63,570 nt of DNA, from contig DVOM01000038.1 of the NCBI GenBank assembly GCA_018713605.1, forward strand, positions 1-63,570, in the 5' to 3' direction. Positions 52,283 through 61,499 of this stretch are shown piece by piece (position 1 is the stretch's first letter; each line of letters begins with the position of its first letter). The notes under the pieces were generated by a model that did not search any database, was not told the DNA's origin, and saw only the letters and a list, made by a program, of their open reading frames with translations. A program made the translations under genes and the position numbers. The DNA is from Scatacola_A faecigallinarum. GTDB lineage: Bacteria; Pseudomonadota; Alphaproteobacteria; RF32; CAG-239.

Positions 52283-52897
52283 ATGTTGCTGCGTAAATTT
52301 TCCGATTGTTTTCATGCGCTGGTCAAAGCGACCTATGACTATATGCTTAATTTGGCGTCGCGCCGCAACGCGATGTATTTTTTGTTTGCGGTTGCGTTTA
52401 TCGAGAGTTCCTTCTTTCCCATTCCGCCGGACGTTATGCTGATTCCGATGGTTTTGGCGGCGCCGGCGAAAGCCTGGCGGATTGCCGGCATTGCGACGGC
52501 CGCCAGCGTGTTGGGCGGTGCTTTCGGCTATGCTATCGGCGTTTTCTTCTTTGATTTGATTGCGCGGCCGATTTTGACTTTTTACGGTTATATGCACCAG
52601 TTTGACGTCTTTAAGGATTATTATCACGAATGGGGCGCCTGGATTGTTTTCGGTGCCGGCATTACGCCTTTCCCGTATAAGGTAATTACCATTGCCAGCG
52701 GTGTGGTTCATTTGGATTTTGCCGTCTTTATGCTGGCTTCGGTCGTTGCGCGCGGCATGCGCTTTTATCTGGTGGCTTGGCTGTTGAAGAAATACGGCGA
52801 ACCGATGAAAGATTACATAGAGAAAAATCTGGGTATGCTGTCCGTTTTGTTTTTGTTGCTTCTGTTGGGCGGTTTTGCCTGTATAAAGTTTCTCTAG
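52283..52897 (+). CDS. YqaA/DedA-like membrane protein
   Basis: A 204-aa polytopic protein of the SNARE-associated/DedA superfamily, YqaA subgroup: FIESSFFPIPPDVMLIPMVL and GAGITPFPYKVITIASGVV with conserved Arg near the end (VVARGMRFYLVAWLLKKYG). DedA proteins are needed for envelope integrity and lipid-carrier recycling. An AGGATGACGG site precedes the ATG. A palindromic terminator lies between it and infA. Confidence 0.9.
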   Translation: MLLRKFSDCFHALVKATYDYMLNLASRRNAMYFLFAVAFIESSFFPIPPDVMLIPMVLAAPAKAWRIAGIATAASVLGGAFGYAIGVFFFDLIARPILTFYGYMHQFDVFKDYYHEWGAWIVFGAGITPFPYKVITIASGVVHLDFAVFMLASVVARGMRFYLVAWLLKKYGEPMKDYIEKNLGMLSVLFLLLLLGGFACIKFL

Positions 52898-52900
52898 GCC

Positions 52901-52932
52901 AAAATAAAACCCCGTATCCGGGGTTTTATTTA
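52901..52932. terminator. Bidirectional terminator between the YqaA-like gene and infA
   Basis: AAATAAAACCCCG/CGGGGTTTTATTT with a 4-nt loop; it serves both convergent genes and touches the infA stop codon. Confidence 0.92.
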
Positions 52933-53151
52933 GTCTTTGTGGCGGAAAGTAATGCGTCCTTTGGTCAGGTCGTAAGGCGTCATTTCAATATCGACCTTGT
53001 CGCCGACCATGACGCGGATGCGAAACTTGCGCATTTTTCCGGCCGTATGGGCCAGAATTTCGACGCCGTTTTCCAGTCTGACTCTGAACATGGCATTCGG
53101 CAGTTTCTCGATGACATCGCCGGTCAGTTCAAGCAGTTCTTCTTTACTCAT
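52930..53151 (-). CDS. infA: Translation initiation factor IF-1
   Basis: A 73-aa S1-like OB-fold protein: LTGDVIEKLPNAMFRVRLEN and GDKVDIEMTPYDLTKGRITF are typical. It blocks the ribosomal A site during initiation. RBS AAGGAAAAT supports the ATG. It lies 68 bp downstream of the sensor-kinase gene on the same strand. Confidence 0.97.
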   Translation of the reverse strand: MSKEELLELTGDVIEKLPNAMFRVRLENGVEILAHTAGKMRKFRIRVMVGDKVDIEMTPYDLTKGRITFRHKD

Positions 53152-53219
53152 AAAATTTTCCTTATCAGTTTTGCTAATGATTTTTTACCTGTATAAACCT
53201 TAATTTTCATTTTTGCAAT

Positions 53220-54899
53220 TTATTTCTTCGGCGAGAGCGGAAAATTGAGCGTAAAACAGGTGCCTTTCTTCTCTTCGCTGTTTACTTTGATTGTCGCGCG
53301 GAAGTTTTCGACAATCGATTTGACGATGGACAACCCCAGGCCTGTACCGCTGCTGCGGGAGGAATTGCTGCCTTCGGAATAGAACGGTTCAAAGATGCGG
53401 TTGATTTTGTCGGCAGGAATGCCGATGCCGTCATCGGTTATTTTGATTTCGATTTCCGAGCGTTTTCTGCGGGCTTCGATTTTCAGATTGCCACCGTTGG
53501 GCATGGCCTTGAAAGCGTTTTGAATCAGGTTTATCAGTGCCATTTTGAAGTCGCCTTCCGAGCCGCGGATGTGTAGTTCGCTTTGGGGGTGCCGGAACTC
53601 AATGTTGACGCCGTTGTGTTTGGCTTCGTAGTCTAAAAGCGCCAGAACGTCGTTTATGCCGGAAATACAGTCGATGTCCTGATTGGTGTCGGAGGAAAAC
53701 TGAGCCAGTTTCAGCAAACGTTCGGGAACGTCGACGCAGACGTTGAGTTCGTCGTTGATGAGAGACAGGTATTTTTTCTCTTCGCTCCTGTCTTCTGGCG
53801 CGTTGTGGAATTTGGTCAGCAAACCTTCAATGATAATGCGGATGGAACCAAGATGGTTTTTCATTTCATGAGCGACCGAGGTTGCCAGAAATCCGAGCGA
53901 GGAAAGTTTTTGCTGATGAGAGAAACGGATGTCTTCGCTCAGGTCGCGGATGGCTTCGACAATGTAGGTCTTTCGGCCGTCGATGTACAGCGGTGCGGCA
54001 TTGATGGCCAAGTGGCGGCCGGGTTCGTTGGCAAACTGCTGGATGACTTTGACGTTTACGGCATCTTTGTTCATGATTTCGCGGAGCGGGCAGGTAAATG
54101 TGCTTGGCGGGCAGAAGCCGTTTCTTTTTTGTGACGAAGCGAAGCATTTTTGTCCGATGCAGTTTTGGCTGTTGCCGATTTGGCGGTAATATTCCTTATT
54201 GGCGATGACGATGTTGCCGTCTTTGTCGATGACGCGTATACCGTCCGGAATGCCGTCGATGATTGATTGTAGAAAGGTTTCCTGATTTTTTATCTGACGG
54301 ATGCTGCTCTGGATATTGTCCAGCATTTGATTGAATGTGTGGGATAAATCGTCGAGTTCGTCCTGAAACAGTCGCCTGTCATTCATGTTGACGCGGCTGT
54401 CATAGTTGCCGGAAGAGACCAGCCTGCTGACGGCTGCCAGTTTGTTAATCGGGGCCAGTACCAGCCGCTGCATGAGGTACCAGATGAGCAGCATGGAGAG
54501 GATAATCAGAAACGAACTGGCCATAACCAGACGGATACCTTCGGTAATTGCCTGATAACGTTCGTCGTAGTTCTGGACAATCTGGGCCGTACGCTGCTGT
54601 TCGCGGCTGAGTTCGGCCTGTTTTTCTTCCAGATTATTGTTGCCCCGGATGACGTTGAGGTTTTCTTTGCTGAAAAGGTCTTCGTGTCCGGCACGGATGA
54701 GCCGGCTGAGGTCTTTGCGCAAATTGATGTTTTCGTATAAAAGTTCCAGATATTGCTGGTTGCGGAGAATGGTTGATTTCTGCTCCTCCTGAATTTTGCT
54801 GCCGTAAACGATGTAAAAGGTATATACGAAAAGGACGGCCGTGAAGATGAAGAAGATGGCGATGGTATAAATAAATTTTTTGTTCAGGCTGAAAAACAT
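53220..54899 (-). CDS. Sensor histidine kinase with HAMP and Cys-rich PAS domain
   Basis: A 559-aa kinase: TM1 (about residues 10-30), a short periplasmic helical segment, TM2 (about 125-147), HAMP (about 148-200), a PAS domain (about 205-310), the His box SVAHEMKNHLGSI and an HATPase domain with N box (IQNAFKAMPNGG), DDGIGIPADK and GTGLGLSIVKSIV. The PAS has a Cys cluster (NCIGQKCF...GFCPPSTFTCPL) of the type that binds metal or an Fe-S cluster, or senses redox. No response regulator is adjacent. The next gene on the strand is infA. Confidence 0.93.
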   Translation of the reverse strand: MFFSLNKKFIYTIAIFFIFTAVLFVYTFYIVYGSKIQEEQKSTILRNQQYLELLYENINLRKDLSRLIRAGHEDLFSKENLNVIRGNNNLEEKQAELSREQQRTAQIVQNYDERYQAITEGIRLVMASSFLIILSMLLIWYLMQRLVLAPINKLAAVSRLVSSGNYDSRVNMNDRRLFQDELDDLSHTFNQMLDNIQSSIRQIKNQETFLQSIIDGIPDGIRVIDKDGNIVIANKEYYRQIGNSQNCIGQKCFASSQKRNGFCPPSTFTCPLREIMNKDAVNVKVIQQFANEPGRHLAINAAPLYIDGRKTYIVEAIRDLSEDIRFSHQQKLSSLGFLATSVAHEMKNHLGSIRIIIEGLLTKFHNAPEDRSEEKKYLSLINDELNVCVDVPERLLKLAQFSSDTNQDIDCISGINDVLALLDYEAKHNGVNIEFRHPQSELHIRGSEGDFKMALINLIQNAFKAMPNGGNLKIEARRKRSEIEIKITDDGIGIPADKINRIFEPFYSEGSNSSRSSGTGLGLSIVKSIVENFRATIKVNSEEKKGTCFTLNFPLSPKK

Positions 54900-55014
54900 C
54901 TGATTTTTTTCCCTGTTTTTGATTGACTTTGCAATTTTAGTTCTTATTTAATAAAATAGCAATAAGATAAGAATCTAAGCACAATGAGATTAGGATTATG
55001 AAAGCTGGCTGACG

Positions 55015-55251
55015 ATGGCGCACGAATTTAAGGACTGGTTTGACGAATATGAGCTTCTGCCCGAGAGCGAAGCCGATTTATGCTCATGGAACGACGAAGA
55101 TGTTGCCTTTATTAAAAACGACGTTCATGACGGAAAGAGCATGTGGCTGATTTATGCCGCCGACGGAACCAAAATTGCCGCCACCGATAACCGGGACTTT
55201 GCCTTTGTTATGGCCAAGCAGAATGATTTTACTCCCTGCAGCGTTCATTAA
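55015..55251 (+). CDS. DUF1150-family protein
   Basis: A 78-aa protein with MWLIYAADGTKIAATDNRDF followed by AFVMAKQNDFTPCSVH. This end closely follows the DUF1150 family, small proteins almost restricted to alphaproteobacteria and often located near heat-shock genes. Function unknown. The Shine-Dalgarno is weak (GGCTGACG region). It converges with ptsN, separated by a terminator. Confidence 0.8.
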   Translation: MAHEFKDWFDEYELLPESEADLCSWNDEDVAFIKNDVHDGKSMWLIYAADGTKIAATDNRDFAFVMAKQNDFTPCSVH

Positions 55252-55319
55252 AACACTTTTATAGGAAAATCAGAGCCGCCGGCGCTTTTTTCTGACGTGC
55301 CGGATTGTCAGGCATAAGA

Positions 55320-55345
55320 AAAAACCGGCGTTTCCGCCGGTCTTT
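55320..55345. terminator. Terminator downstream of ptsN (bidirectional)
   Basis: ACCGGCG (55324-55330)/CGCCGGT (55335-55341) with a GAAA/TTTC-type loop, A-run on one side and T-run on the other, just after the ptsN stop and also after the DUF1150 gene. Confidence 0.9.
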
Positions 55346-55347
55346 TA

Positions 55348-55791
55348 TCAGTTGTTAAGCAAAGCGTAAATTTCTTCGCCGTTGTTCATTTGTCTCAACT
55401 TTTCACAGGTATTTTCATCTTTTAAGATTCTCGATATCTGTGCAAGCGCTGTCAGGTGGTCGGCACCGCTGCCTTCGGGGGAAAGCAGCAGGAAGACCAA
55501 ATCGACAGGCTTGTTGTCGACCGCTTCAAAATCTACGGGCGCGTTTAATTTTGCAAACAGGCCGTAAACTTTGTCGAGCTCGGGGATGCGGCCGTGCGGC
55601 AGAGCCGTACCGCCGCCGAAACCCGTTGAACCCAGATTTTCGCGTTCAAGGACGATGTCAAAAATTGTTCTTTCGTTAATGCCCGTGATTTCGGCTGCCT
55701 TGTCGGAAAGTTCCTGCAAAAGCTGTCTTTTGGAATTTGCTTTCAGGCCCAAAACAACGTTTTTCTCGGTCATTATGTCAGAGATTTTCAT
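55348..55791 (-). CDS. ptsN: Nitrogen PTS EIIA component
   Basis: A 147-aa EIIA-Ntr with the phosphorylatable His in TALPHGRIPELDKVYG. It relays the PTS-Ntr phosphate signal. It is the last gene of kdsD-lptC-lptA-lptB-rpoN-hpf-ptsN, the standard order next to rpoN. The gap to hpf is 26 bp. Confidence 0.95.
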   Translation of the reverse strand: MKISDIMTEKNVVLGLKANSKRQLLQELSDKAAEITGINERTIFDIVLERENLGSTGFGGGTALPHGRIPELDKVYGLFAKLNAPVDFEAVDNKPVDLVFLLLSPEGSGADHLTALAQISRILKDENTCEKLRQMNNGEEIYALLNN

Positions 55792-55817
55792 TAACTTATT
55801 GCCTTTTGTAATTGAAA

Positions 55818-56384
55818 CTAGTTTTCAGCTTTCGGTTCAACCCAGCCGATATTGCCGTCTTTGCGGCGATAAACCATGCTGATGTGGTTGTTGGCGCTGT
55901 TTCTGAACATGATGGCGGCTTCGTTGACCAGATCCATATACATAACGGCTTCGCTGACGGTGCAGACCGGGATGTTGGCGTCGGTTTCGGCAATCGTCAG
56001 GGGCGCGTTGACGTCAATGTCCAGTTCGTCTTCGGTTTCATGCAAGGGGAAGACGGCTTCATTGGCGAGTTCGGCCAGGCCGAGCTTGCCTTTATGGTCG
56101 TTGAGCTTGTTTTTGTTGCGGCGCAGACGGGTGGCAATGTGCGTATTGGCATTGTCAAAAGCCGAATACGGATCGCCGGCGACGCCGGAACCTTTGAGAA
56201 CGATGTTTTTAGCAGGATGAACTGTTACTTCAGCGTTAAAATCTTCGCCTTCCTTGGAAAAAGCGACGGTGCAGCTGATGGGAGCATTAAAATATTTGTT
56301 AACAGAGTTTTCGATGGCTTCTTCAACATGTTTGCGAAGTCTGTCGCCGATGTCGACCTGTTTGCCTGTCAATGTAATTTTCAT
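55818..56384 (-). CDS. hpf: Ribosome hibernation promoting factor (long form)
   Basis: A 188-aa HPF: N-terminal S30AE domain (ITLTGKQVDIGDRLRKHVEE) and a C-terminal dimerisation domain (MYMDLVNEAAIMFRNSANNH). It forms 100S ribosome dimers in stationary phase. The ATG at 56384 has AAGGAAGAATT upstream; a start five codons earlier has no ribosome site. The 163 bp to rpoN hold no gene. Confidence 0.95.
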   Translation of the reverse strand: MKITLTGKQVDIGDRLRKHVEEAIENSVNKYFNAPISCTVAFSKEGEDFNAEVTVHPAKNIVLKGSGVAGDPYSAFDNANTHIATRLRRNKNKLNDHKGKLGLAELANEAVFPLHETEDELDIDVNAPLTIAETDANIPVCTVSEAVMYMDLVNEAAIMFRNSANNHISMVYRRKDGNIGWVEPKAEN

Positions 56385-56562
56385 AATTCTTCCTTGCAAA
56401 AAATAGATTAAACTTTTCTTGAAACATTACTTTACTATGAAAAAATAGATATTTCAATCAGAGAATTTGATAATCTAGTTATGGAGAAAAGTCAACACCA
56501 AAAAAGTTTGGACAACGGCTTAATAAAGCGATTTTATGCGGCTCTGAATTTTTTTTTCGAAA

Positions 56563-58056
56563 TCAGAACCGGCTGCGTTTCCGGCGTTTGCGTTCGGCCG
56601 ACGTCGGGATGCCCATGGCTTCGCGGTATTTGTTGACGGTGCGCCGGGCAATTTTGATGCCTTTTTGCGCCATCAGTTCGACAATCTTGTCATCGGAAAG
56701 GACGTTTTCCGGCGTTTCTTCATCGATGAGTTTTTTTATCTGGTGCCTGATGCTGACGACCGAAGTGTTTTCGTCGCCGGTATAGGTTCCGGCGGCGGCC
56801 GAGAAAAAGTATTTCAGCTCGAAAATGCCGCGGGGCGTGTGCATGTATTTATGAGCGGTAACCCGACTGACCGTGCTTTCGTGCATTTCCAGCGCTTCGG
56901 CAATGTCCCGGAGCAGAAGCGGTTTGAGATAATCTACGCCCTTTTCGAAAAAATCGCGCTGGCGGCGGACGATTTCCTCGCTGACCCGGAGAATGGTCGT
57001 TGCGCGCTGATGCAGGGCCTTTATCAGAAAACCGGCATGGCTGAGCTGTTCTTTCAGGTAACGTCTGGCTTCCCGGTTTTTGGCGCTGCCGGCTTTAATT
57101 TCGCTGTAGTATTCGCGGTTAATCAAAATTCGCGGCAGGGACATGCTGTTGAGTTCAATCAGATAATCGCCCTGTTTATTGGTACGGACAAAAACGTCGG
57201 GAATGATGCAGGCGGCGTTGTCATTGTCGTAGCCGGCGGCAGGTTTGGGATTGAGCGCCCTGATATCGGCAATCATCGAAGCCAGGTCTTCGTCGTCGGC
57301 CGCGCAGATTTTTTTCAGTTCCCTGAATTTGCGTTGTCCGAGCAGGTCAAGATTGTCCAGCAGCTTTTGCATCTGCGGATCAAGACGGTTGTTGTCCCTA
57401 AGCTGGATGGCCAGGCATTCGCTTAAACTGCGGGCAAAAATTCCGGACGGTTCGAAAGTCTGCATGCGACTCAGGATTTTTTCGATTTCTTCGGTTGGCA
57501 GATTAAGTTTGGCGGCGATTTCCGCCGTGTCGCCGCGGAAGTAACCGCTTTCGTCGAGAAAGGAGGTGAGCCGCGAGGCGATGACCTTGTCGCGAGGAAC
57601 GGAAAAATTCAGCGAAATCTGTTCGTCCAGCAGCTCATACAATGACTTTCTGCCGCTGAGTTTTTTTTCGAAAAAGTCAAATTCATCGTCGGGACTGCGG
57701 GTTTTGGAAGCAGCATATTCGTCCCAGGAATAGTCGCTTCCGCCTTCGTAGCCTTCGCGGTCGCTGGCGAAATCGTCAAATTCGTTGTCGCAGTCGACAT
57801 CGGGGGCAAAGTCTTCCCCGGCCGCCGGCGCTTCGCCGGTCGGCGGATAGTCGTCAATTGTCGGAGCTTTGCCGTCTTCAGCGTCGGCCAGGCGATCGTC
57901 CTCACGTTCCAGAAAAGGATTGTGTTCCAGTTCCCGGGCAAGGAGTTCGTTCAGTTCCACGTTCGAAAGCTGCAAAAGGTTTATTGCCTGCCGCAGCTGC
58001 GGGGTCATTAACAGGGATTGGGACTGCTTTATTTCTATGCGGGGTGTAACCGCCAT
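56563..58056 (-). CDS. rpoN: RNA polymerase sigma-54 factor
   Basis: A 497-aa sigma-54. N-terminal Gln/Leu-rich activator-interacting region (QSQSLLMTPQLRQAINLLQL), an acidic linker (about residues 60-130), the core-binding domain and the C-terminal RpoN box ARRTVNKYRE near residues 475-485. GGGGAGG precedes the ATG. It follows lptB in the conserved order. Confidence 0.98.
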   Translation of the reverse strand: MAVTPRIEIKQSQSLLMTPQLRQAINLLQLSNVELNELLARELEHNPFLEREDDRLADAEDGKAPTIDDYPPTGEAPAAGEDFAPDVDCDNEFDDFASDREGYEGGSDYSWDEYAASKTRSPDDEFDFFEKKLSGRKSLYELLDEQISLNFSVPRDKVIASRLTSFLDESGYFRGDTAEIAAKLNLPTEEIEKILSRMQTFEPSGIFARSLSECLAIQLRDNNRLDPQMQKLLDNLDLLGQRKFRELKKICAADDEDLASMIADIRALNPKPAAGYDNDNAACIIPDVFVRTNKQGDYLIELNSMSLPRILINREYYSEIKAGSAKNREARRYLKEQLSHAGFLIKALHQRATTILRVSEEIVRRQRDFFEKGVDYLKPLLLRDIAEALEMHESTVSRVTAHKYMHTPRGIFELKYFFSAAAGTYTGDENTSVVSIRHQIKKLIDEETPENVLSDDKIVELMAQKGIKIARRTVNKYREAMGIPTSAERKRRKRSRF

Positions 58057-58073
58057 TGTATAAGCCTCCCCGT

Positions 58074-58823
58074 TTACATTGAGAAATTATCGCCCAGATA
58101 GACTTTGCGGACTTCTTTGTTGGCGACGATTTCGTCCGGCGTTCCTTCCATCAGGACGGTTCCGCCGTGCAGAATATAGGCGCGGTCGGTAATGTCCAGC
58201 GTTTCGCGGACATTATGGTCGGTAATCAGAACGCCGAGGCCGCGGTGCTTGAGCTGCGAAACCAGATTGCGGATTTCGGAAACGGCGATCGGATCAATAC
58301 CGGCCAGCGGTTCGTCGAGCAGGATGAAGTTTGGCTGGCTGGCCAGAGCCCGGGCAATTTCCAGTCGGCGCCGTTCGCCGCCGGACAGGGCAATTGCCGG
58401 CGATTTGCGCAGATGAGCGATTGAAAATTCGGACAGCAGCTCTTCCAGCATGTTTTCGCGCCGGCTTTCGTCGTCAATGACAATTTCCAAAATCGCCTTG
58501 ATATTGTCTTCCACGCTCAGTGAACGGAAAATGGAGGCTTCCTGCGGCAGGTAGCCGATACCCATGCGGGCACGGCGGTACATCGGCAGGTTGGTAATGT
58601 CCTGTCCGTCGATATGCACGTCGCCGTAGTCAGGGGTAATCAGTCCGGTAACGCAGTAGAAACAGGTCGTTTTGCCGGCGCCGTTCGGACCGAGCAGGCC
58701 GACGGCTTCGCCGCGGCGGACGTTAAGCGAAACATTGCGCAGTACCGGACGGTTTTTGTATTTTTTGCCGATATTGAAAACCTCAAGCGTCGAATTCATA
58801 TTGCAGTCGTTTTTTTTCAGCAT
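58074..58823 (-). CDS. lptB: LPS export ABC transporter ATPase
   Basis: A 249-aa ATPase: Walker A GPNGAGKTTCFYC, signature LSGGERRRLEIARA, Walker B ILLDEPLAGIDP. It powers lipopolysaccharide transport from the inner membrane to LptA. The ATG at 58823 has ACAGGAA 7 nt upstream; another ATG at 58829 is too close to that site. The transmembrane LptF/G subunits are not in the window. Confidence 0.96.
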   Translation of the reverse strand: MLKKNDCNMNSTLEVFNIGKKYKNRPVLRNVSLNVRRGEAVGLLGPNGAGKTTCFYCVTGLITPDYGDVHIDGQDITNLPMYRRARMGIGYLPQEASIFRSLSVEDNIKAILEIVIDDESRRENMLEELLSEFSIAHLRKSPAIALSGGERRRLEIARALASQPNFILLDEPLAGIDPIAVSEIRNLVSQLKHRGLGVLITDHNVRETLDITDRAYILHGGTVLMEGTPDEIVANKEVRKVYLGDNFSM

Positions 58824-58840
58824 GGACATTTCCTGTTAAG

Positions 58841-59749
58841 TTAATCGGCAGTGCCGAGTTCCCACGTTTTTTCCGGTTCAGTGCCGCTTGACGGCCGGGA
58901 TTTAGACTGTGCGTCCGGAGCGGTCTGTCTTTGTTCGGGCGCCGGCGTTTCGCCTTTTTTCTTTTCATTTTTGTCTTTTTCGCGAAAGACTCCGGAAACG
59001 CGTTTGCCGGAACCTTTGCGGGTCAGCAGACGACTTACGCCGGTGCTGAGGTCGGTAACGGCGTAGTCGCCGCGGATAAAGTTGCCGTCCTGTTTGATGA
59101 CCACACGGTCATAAAGGTTGACCAGATTGTCTTTGGGCAGATATACGCCGCGGTCGGCGGTAACTTCGGCGTCCTTGGTTACGATTTTGACGTTGTCGTA
59201 GATTTCGACCCTTTTCATTTCCAGAGCCCCCTGCGCGTTTTTTTCAAAAAAGCTGATCATGCGGTCGGCGTAAACTTTGTTTTTTTGCGCGTCGGTGGCG
59301 ATGACATTGTCAAGTGCAACGGCCTGTTGTTTTGACGGGTAATAAGTTATGCTGCCCCGGGCGGTAATGTCTTCGGTTTCGGTTTTGATTTTGGCCGGAC
59401 GCCCTCTCAAAACCATGGTGTCGGCGGCAACGTCATAATCAAGGGTGTCTCCGAAACCGTCGGCGCGGGCCGATTTCATAACTACGCCGCCTTTGGCGTG
59501 AACGGTTTTAATCTGCGACTTGCTCTTTTGCCGGTCGGACGCGGCGCCGGCGTTTTCGTAAAAGGCGGTAATCGTGTCGGCACGGACGCTCATGTCCTGT
59601 TTGCTGGCGACAGCATTGCCGACGGCAACCATTTTCTGTTCGTTTTGATGCCATTCGACGCGGTCGTCGGCCACCAGATTGATTTTTTCGGCGCGGGCCG
59701 GCATTGTGAAAACAGCCAGCAGATAGGCGGCGGCAAAAAATTTATTCAT
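58841..59749 (-). CDS. lptA: LPS transport periplasmic protein LptA
   Basis: A 302-aa OstA-family protein with a signal peptide (cleavage about residue 20, after ARA). Beta-jellyroll stretches such as INLVADDRVEWHQNEQKMVA and VKIVTKDAEVTADRGVYLPK are typical. It bridges LPS across the periplasm. The C-terminus has a long disordered Lys/Glu/Pro-rich tail (about residues 255-302), longer than in E. coli (185 aa total). It overlaps the lptC stop by 8 bp. Confidence 0.92.
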   Translation of the reverse strand: MNKFFAAAYLLAVFTMPARAEKINLVADDRVEWHQNEQKMVAVGNAVASKQDMSVRADTITAFYENAGAASDRQKSKSQIKTVHAKGGVVMKSARADGFGDTLDYDVAADTMVLRGRPAKIKTETEDITARGSITYYPSKQQAVALDNVIATDAQKNKVYADRMISFFEKNAQGALEMKRVEIYDNVKIVTKDAEVTADRGVYLPKDNLVNLYDRVVIKQDGNFIRGDYAVTDLSTGVSRLLTRKGSGKRVSGVFREKDKNEKKKGETPAPEQRQTAPDAQSKSRPSSGTEPEKTWELGTAD

Positions 59750-60419
59750 GGTTGTTTCCCTTCAAACTTTCTTCCTCTAACGTAATGTAAGTCTTGCCGG
59801 TAAATATTAACAGCCTTTTTTCGGTGTAAAATTCGAATCCCTGCGATTTGAGAGTTCCGAAAACGCCTTCGGACGTGACTTCCTTGTCGCCCCAGCCTTT
59901 GCCGGCCTTGAAGTCGAACGTGGCCTCTTCGGTTCGGGCGGTCATCCCGTCGCTGTAAAAGACGTCGACCTGATTTATCAGATTGAGGATGTTGGTGTTT
60001 TGGTCAAAATAGCCGACGGGCGACTTGATATTGATCCATGAACCGTCCTCGGAGGGCAGAACGCCGTCCGGGTCGATGAGTTTGACCAGCTTTGACCCCG
60101 GTTCGGTTTCATCGACGTTTTGAGCCGTGAAGTTGTTGACTTTGTTGTTTTTGTCCGTGATGTAGAAAACCGTATTTTCCATGTGCAGTTTTTCCAACTC
60201 GCCCTTTTTAGGAAAAGTGATGTCTATGGAAAATTCGTCATTGGTCTTTTTGAGGCTGGGAAAAAGAATCAGCAGGCCGATAAGCAGGGCGGCGATGGCC
60301 GGCAGCAAAAGTTTGGTCAGGCGGATTATCCGGGTATGCCGGGATACTTCCGTCTTTTTGCCGCCGGAACCGAGGCTGTCGCCGCTGAAATACGAATCGA
60401 GCTTGCGATGGTCAAACAA
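59742..60419 (-). CDS. lptC: LPS export protein LptC
   Basis: A 225-aa protein: one N-terminal membrane helix (LLLPAIAALLIGLLILF, about residues 38-54) and an LptC/OstA-like periplasmic domain (KLIDPDGVLPSEDGSWINIK, FDFKAGKGWGDKEVTSEGVF). It receives LPS from LptBFG. The start appears to be TTG, one base after the kdsD stop; no ATG upstream of the membrane helix exists. Confidence 0.9.
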   Translation of the reverse strand: MFDHRKLDSYFSGDSLGSGGKKTEVSRHTRIIRLTKLLLPAIAALLIGLLILFPSLKKTNDEFSIDITFPKKGELEKLHMENTVFYITDKNNKVNNFTAQNVDETEPGSKLVKLIDPDGVLPSEDGSWINIKSPVGYFDQNTNILNLINQVDVFYSDGMTARTEEATFDFKAGKGWGDKEVTSEGVFGTLKSQGFEFYTEKRLLIFTGKTYITLEEESLKGNNHE

Positions 60420-60420
60420 A

Positions 60421-61383
60421 TCAGGCTACTCCCGCGCGCAGGCAGTCATGCAGATGAATGATACCGACCGGTTTTCCGTCTTCGACGACAAAGAGCTGGG
60501 TAATGCCTTTGCCTGTGTTGTTCATGGTGTTGACGGCTTCGGCAGCCAGAACGTCAGGCGCAACGGTTTTCGGATTCCGGGTCATGACGTCGTCGGCCTT
60601 TTTGCTGAGCATGTCGGGTGCAAGGCAACGGCGCAGGTCACCGTCGGTAATGATGCCGAGCAGGCGGCCGTCGCCGCCGACAATGCCGACGCAGCCGAGC
60701 ATTTTTGACGTCATCTCTAGCAGGGCTTCCTGCATCGGCGTTCCTTCATTTACCAGCGGCATTTCACCGCCTTTGTGCATCAGGTCGGAAACTTTCTGAA
60801 GGAATGAGCCAAGCTTGCCGCCGGGGTGGCGCTGACGAAAGTCGGTTTTGGAAAAGCCTTTGCGTTCCAACAGGCAGACTGCCAGAATATCGCCCAGAAC
60901 CAGTGTTGCGGTTGTAGAGGATGTGGGGGCCAGTCCGAGCGGGCAGGCTTCACCGTCGTCGGGCAGCTTTAAGAGAATGTCGCCGGTTTTGCCCAACGTG
61001 CTGTTAGGGTTTTTGGTGATGGAAATCAGCGGAATGCCGTATCTTTTACAATAAAGAATAATGTCGGAAAGCTCTCTGGTTTCGCCGGAATTGGATATGG
61101 CAACCACAACGTCGTCGGTCGTCAGCATGCCCAAATCGCCATGGCTGGCTTCGCCGGGATGGACGAAGAAGGACGGGGTGCCGGTAGAGGCGAGGGTGGC
61201 GGCGATTTTGCTGCCGATATGTCCGGATTTGCCCATGCCGGTAATGATAACGCGGCCCTTGGCGTTCTGCATGACGTCCAGCGCCTTGCTGAGGGTGTCG
61301 TCAAGTTCGCCTTCCATCATGCGGAGGGCTTCGACTTCTTTGTCAATCGTTCTTTTTGCGGAAGCTATGTCTTTATTTTCCAT
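60421..61383 (-). CDS. kdsD: Arabinose-5-phosphate isomerase (KdsD/KpsF type)
   Basis: A 320-aa enzyme with an N-terminal SIS domain (ITGMGKSGHIGSKIAATLAS, GEASHGDLGML) and two C-terminal CBS domains (LGIITDGDLRRCL). It makes arabinose-5-phosphate for Kdo synthesis. Its ribosome site (AAGGAC) lies in one arm of a 12-bp inverted repeat. First gene of the LPS/rpoN operon. Confidence 0.95.
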   Translation of the reverse strand: MENKDIASAKRTIDKEVEALRMMEGELDDTLSKALDVMQNAKGRVIITGMGKSGHIGSKIAATLASTGTPSFFVHPGEASHGDLGMLTTDDVVVAISNSGETRELSDIILYCKRYGIPLISITKNPNSTLGKTGDILLKLPDDGEACPLGLAPTSSTTATLVLGDILAVCLLERKGFSKTDFRQRHPGGKLGSFLQKVSDLMHKGGEMPLVNEGTPMQEALLEMTSKMLGCVGIVGGDGRLLGIITDGDLRRCLAPDMLSKKADDVMTRNPKTVAPDVLAAEAVNTMNNTGKGITQLFVVEDGKPVGIIHLHDCLRAGVA

Positions 61384-61386
61384 TTA

Positions 61387-61461
61387 AAAAAGTCCTTGTT
61401 TCTGGGTTCGGAATAATGAGTTGAAAATATTATCATATTGCGTTTCTGGCAAGGACTTTTT
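61387..61461 (-). promoter_or_regulatory. 12-bp inverted repeat enclosing the kdsD ribosome-binding site
   Basis: CAAGGACTTTTT at 61450-61461 and AAAAAGTCCTTG at 61387-61398 (plus) are perfectly complementary with a 51-nt loop. In the minus transcript the 3' arm contains AAGGAC, the Shine-Dalgarno of kdsD, followed by TTTTTT, so the structure could block translation or act as an attenuator. Confidence 0.5.
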
Positions 61462-61499
61462 GCTCGTTATGCAATTTTTGTGCCATTGCCGAAAGGCGG

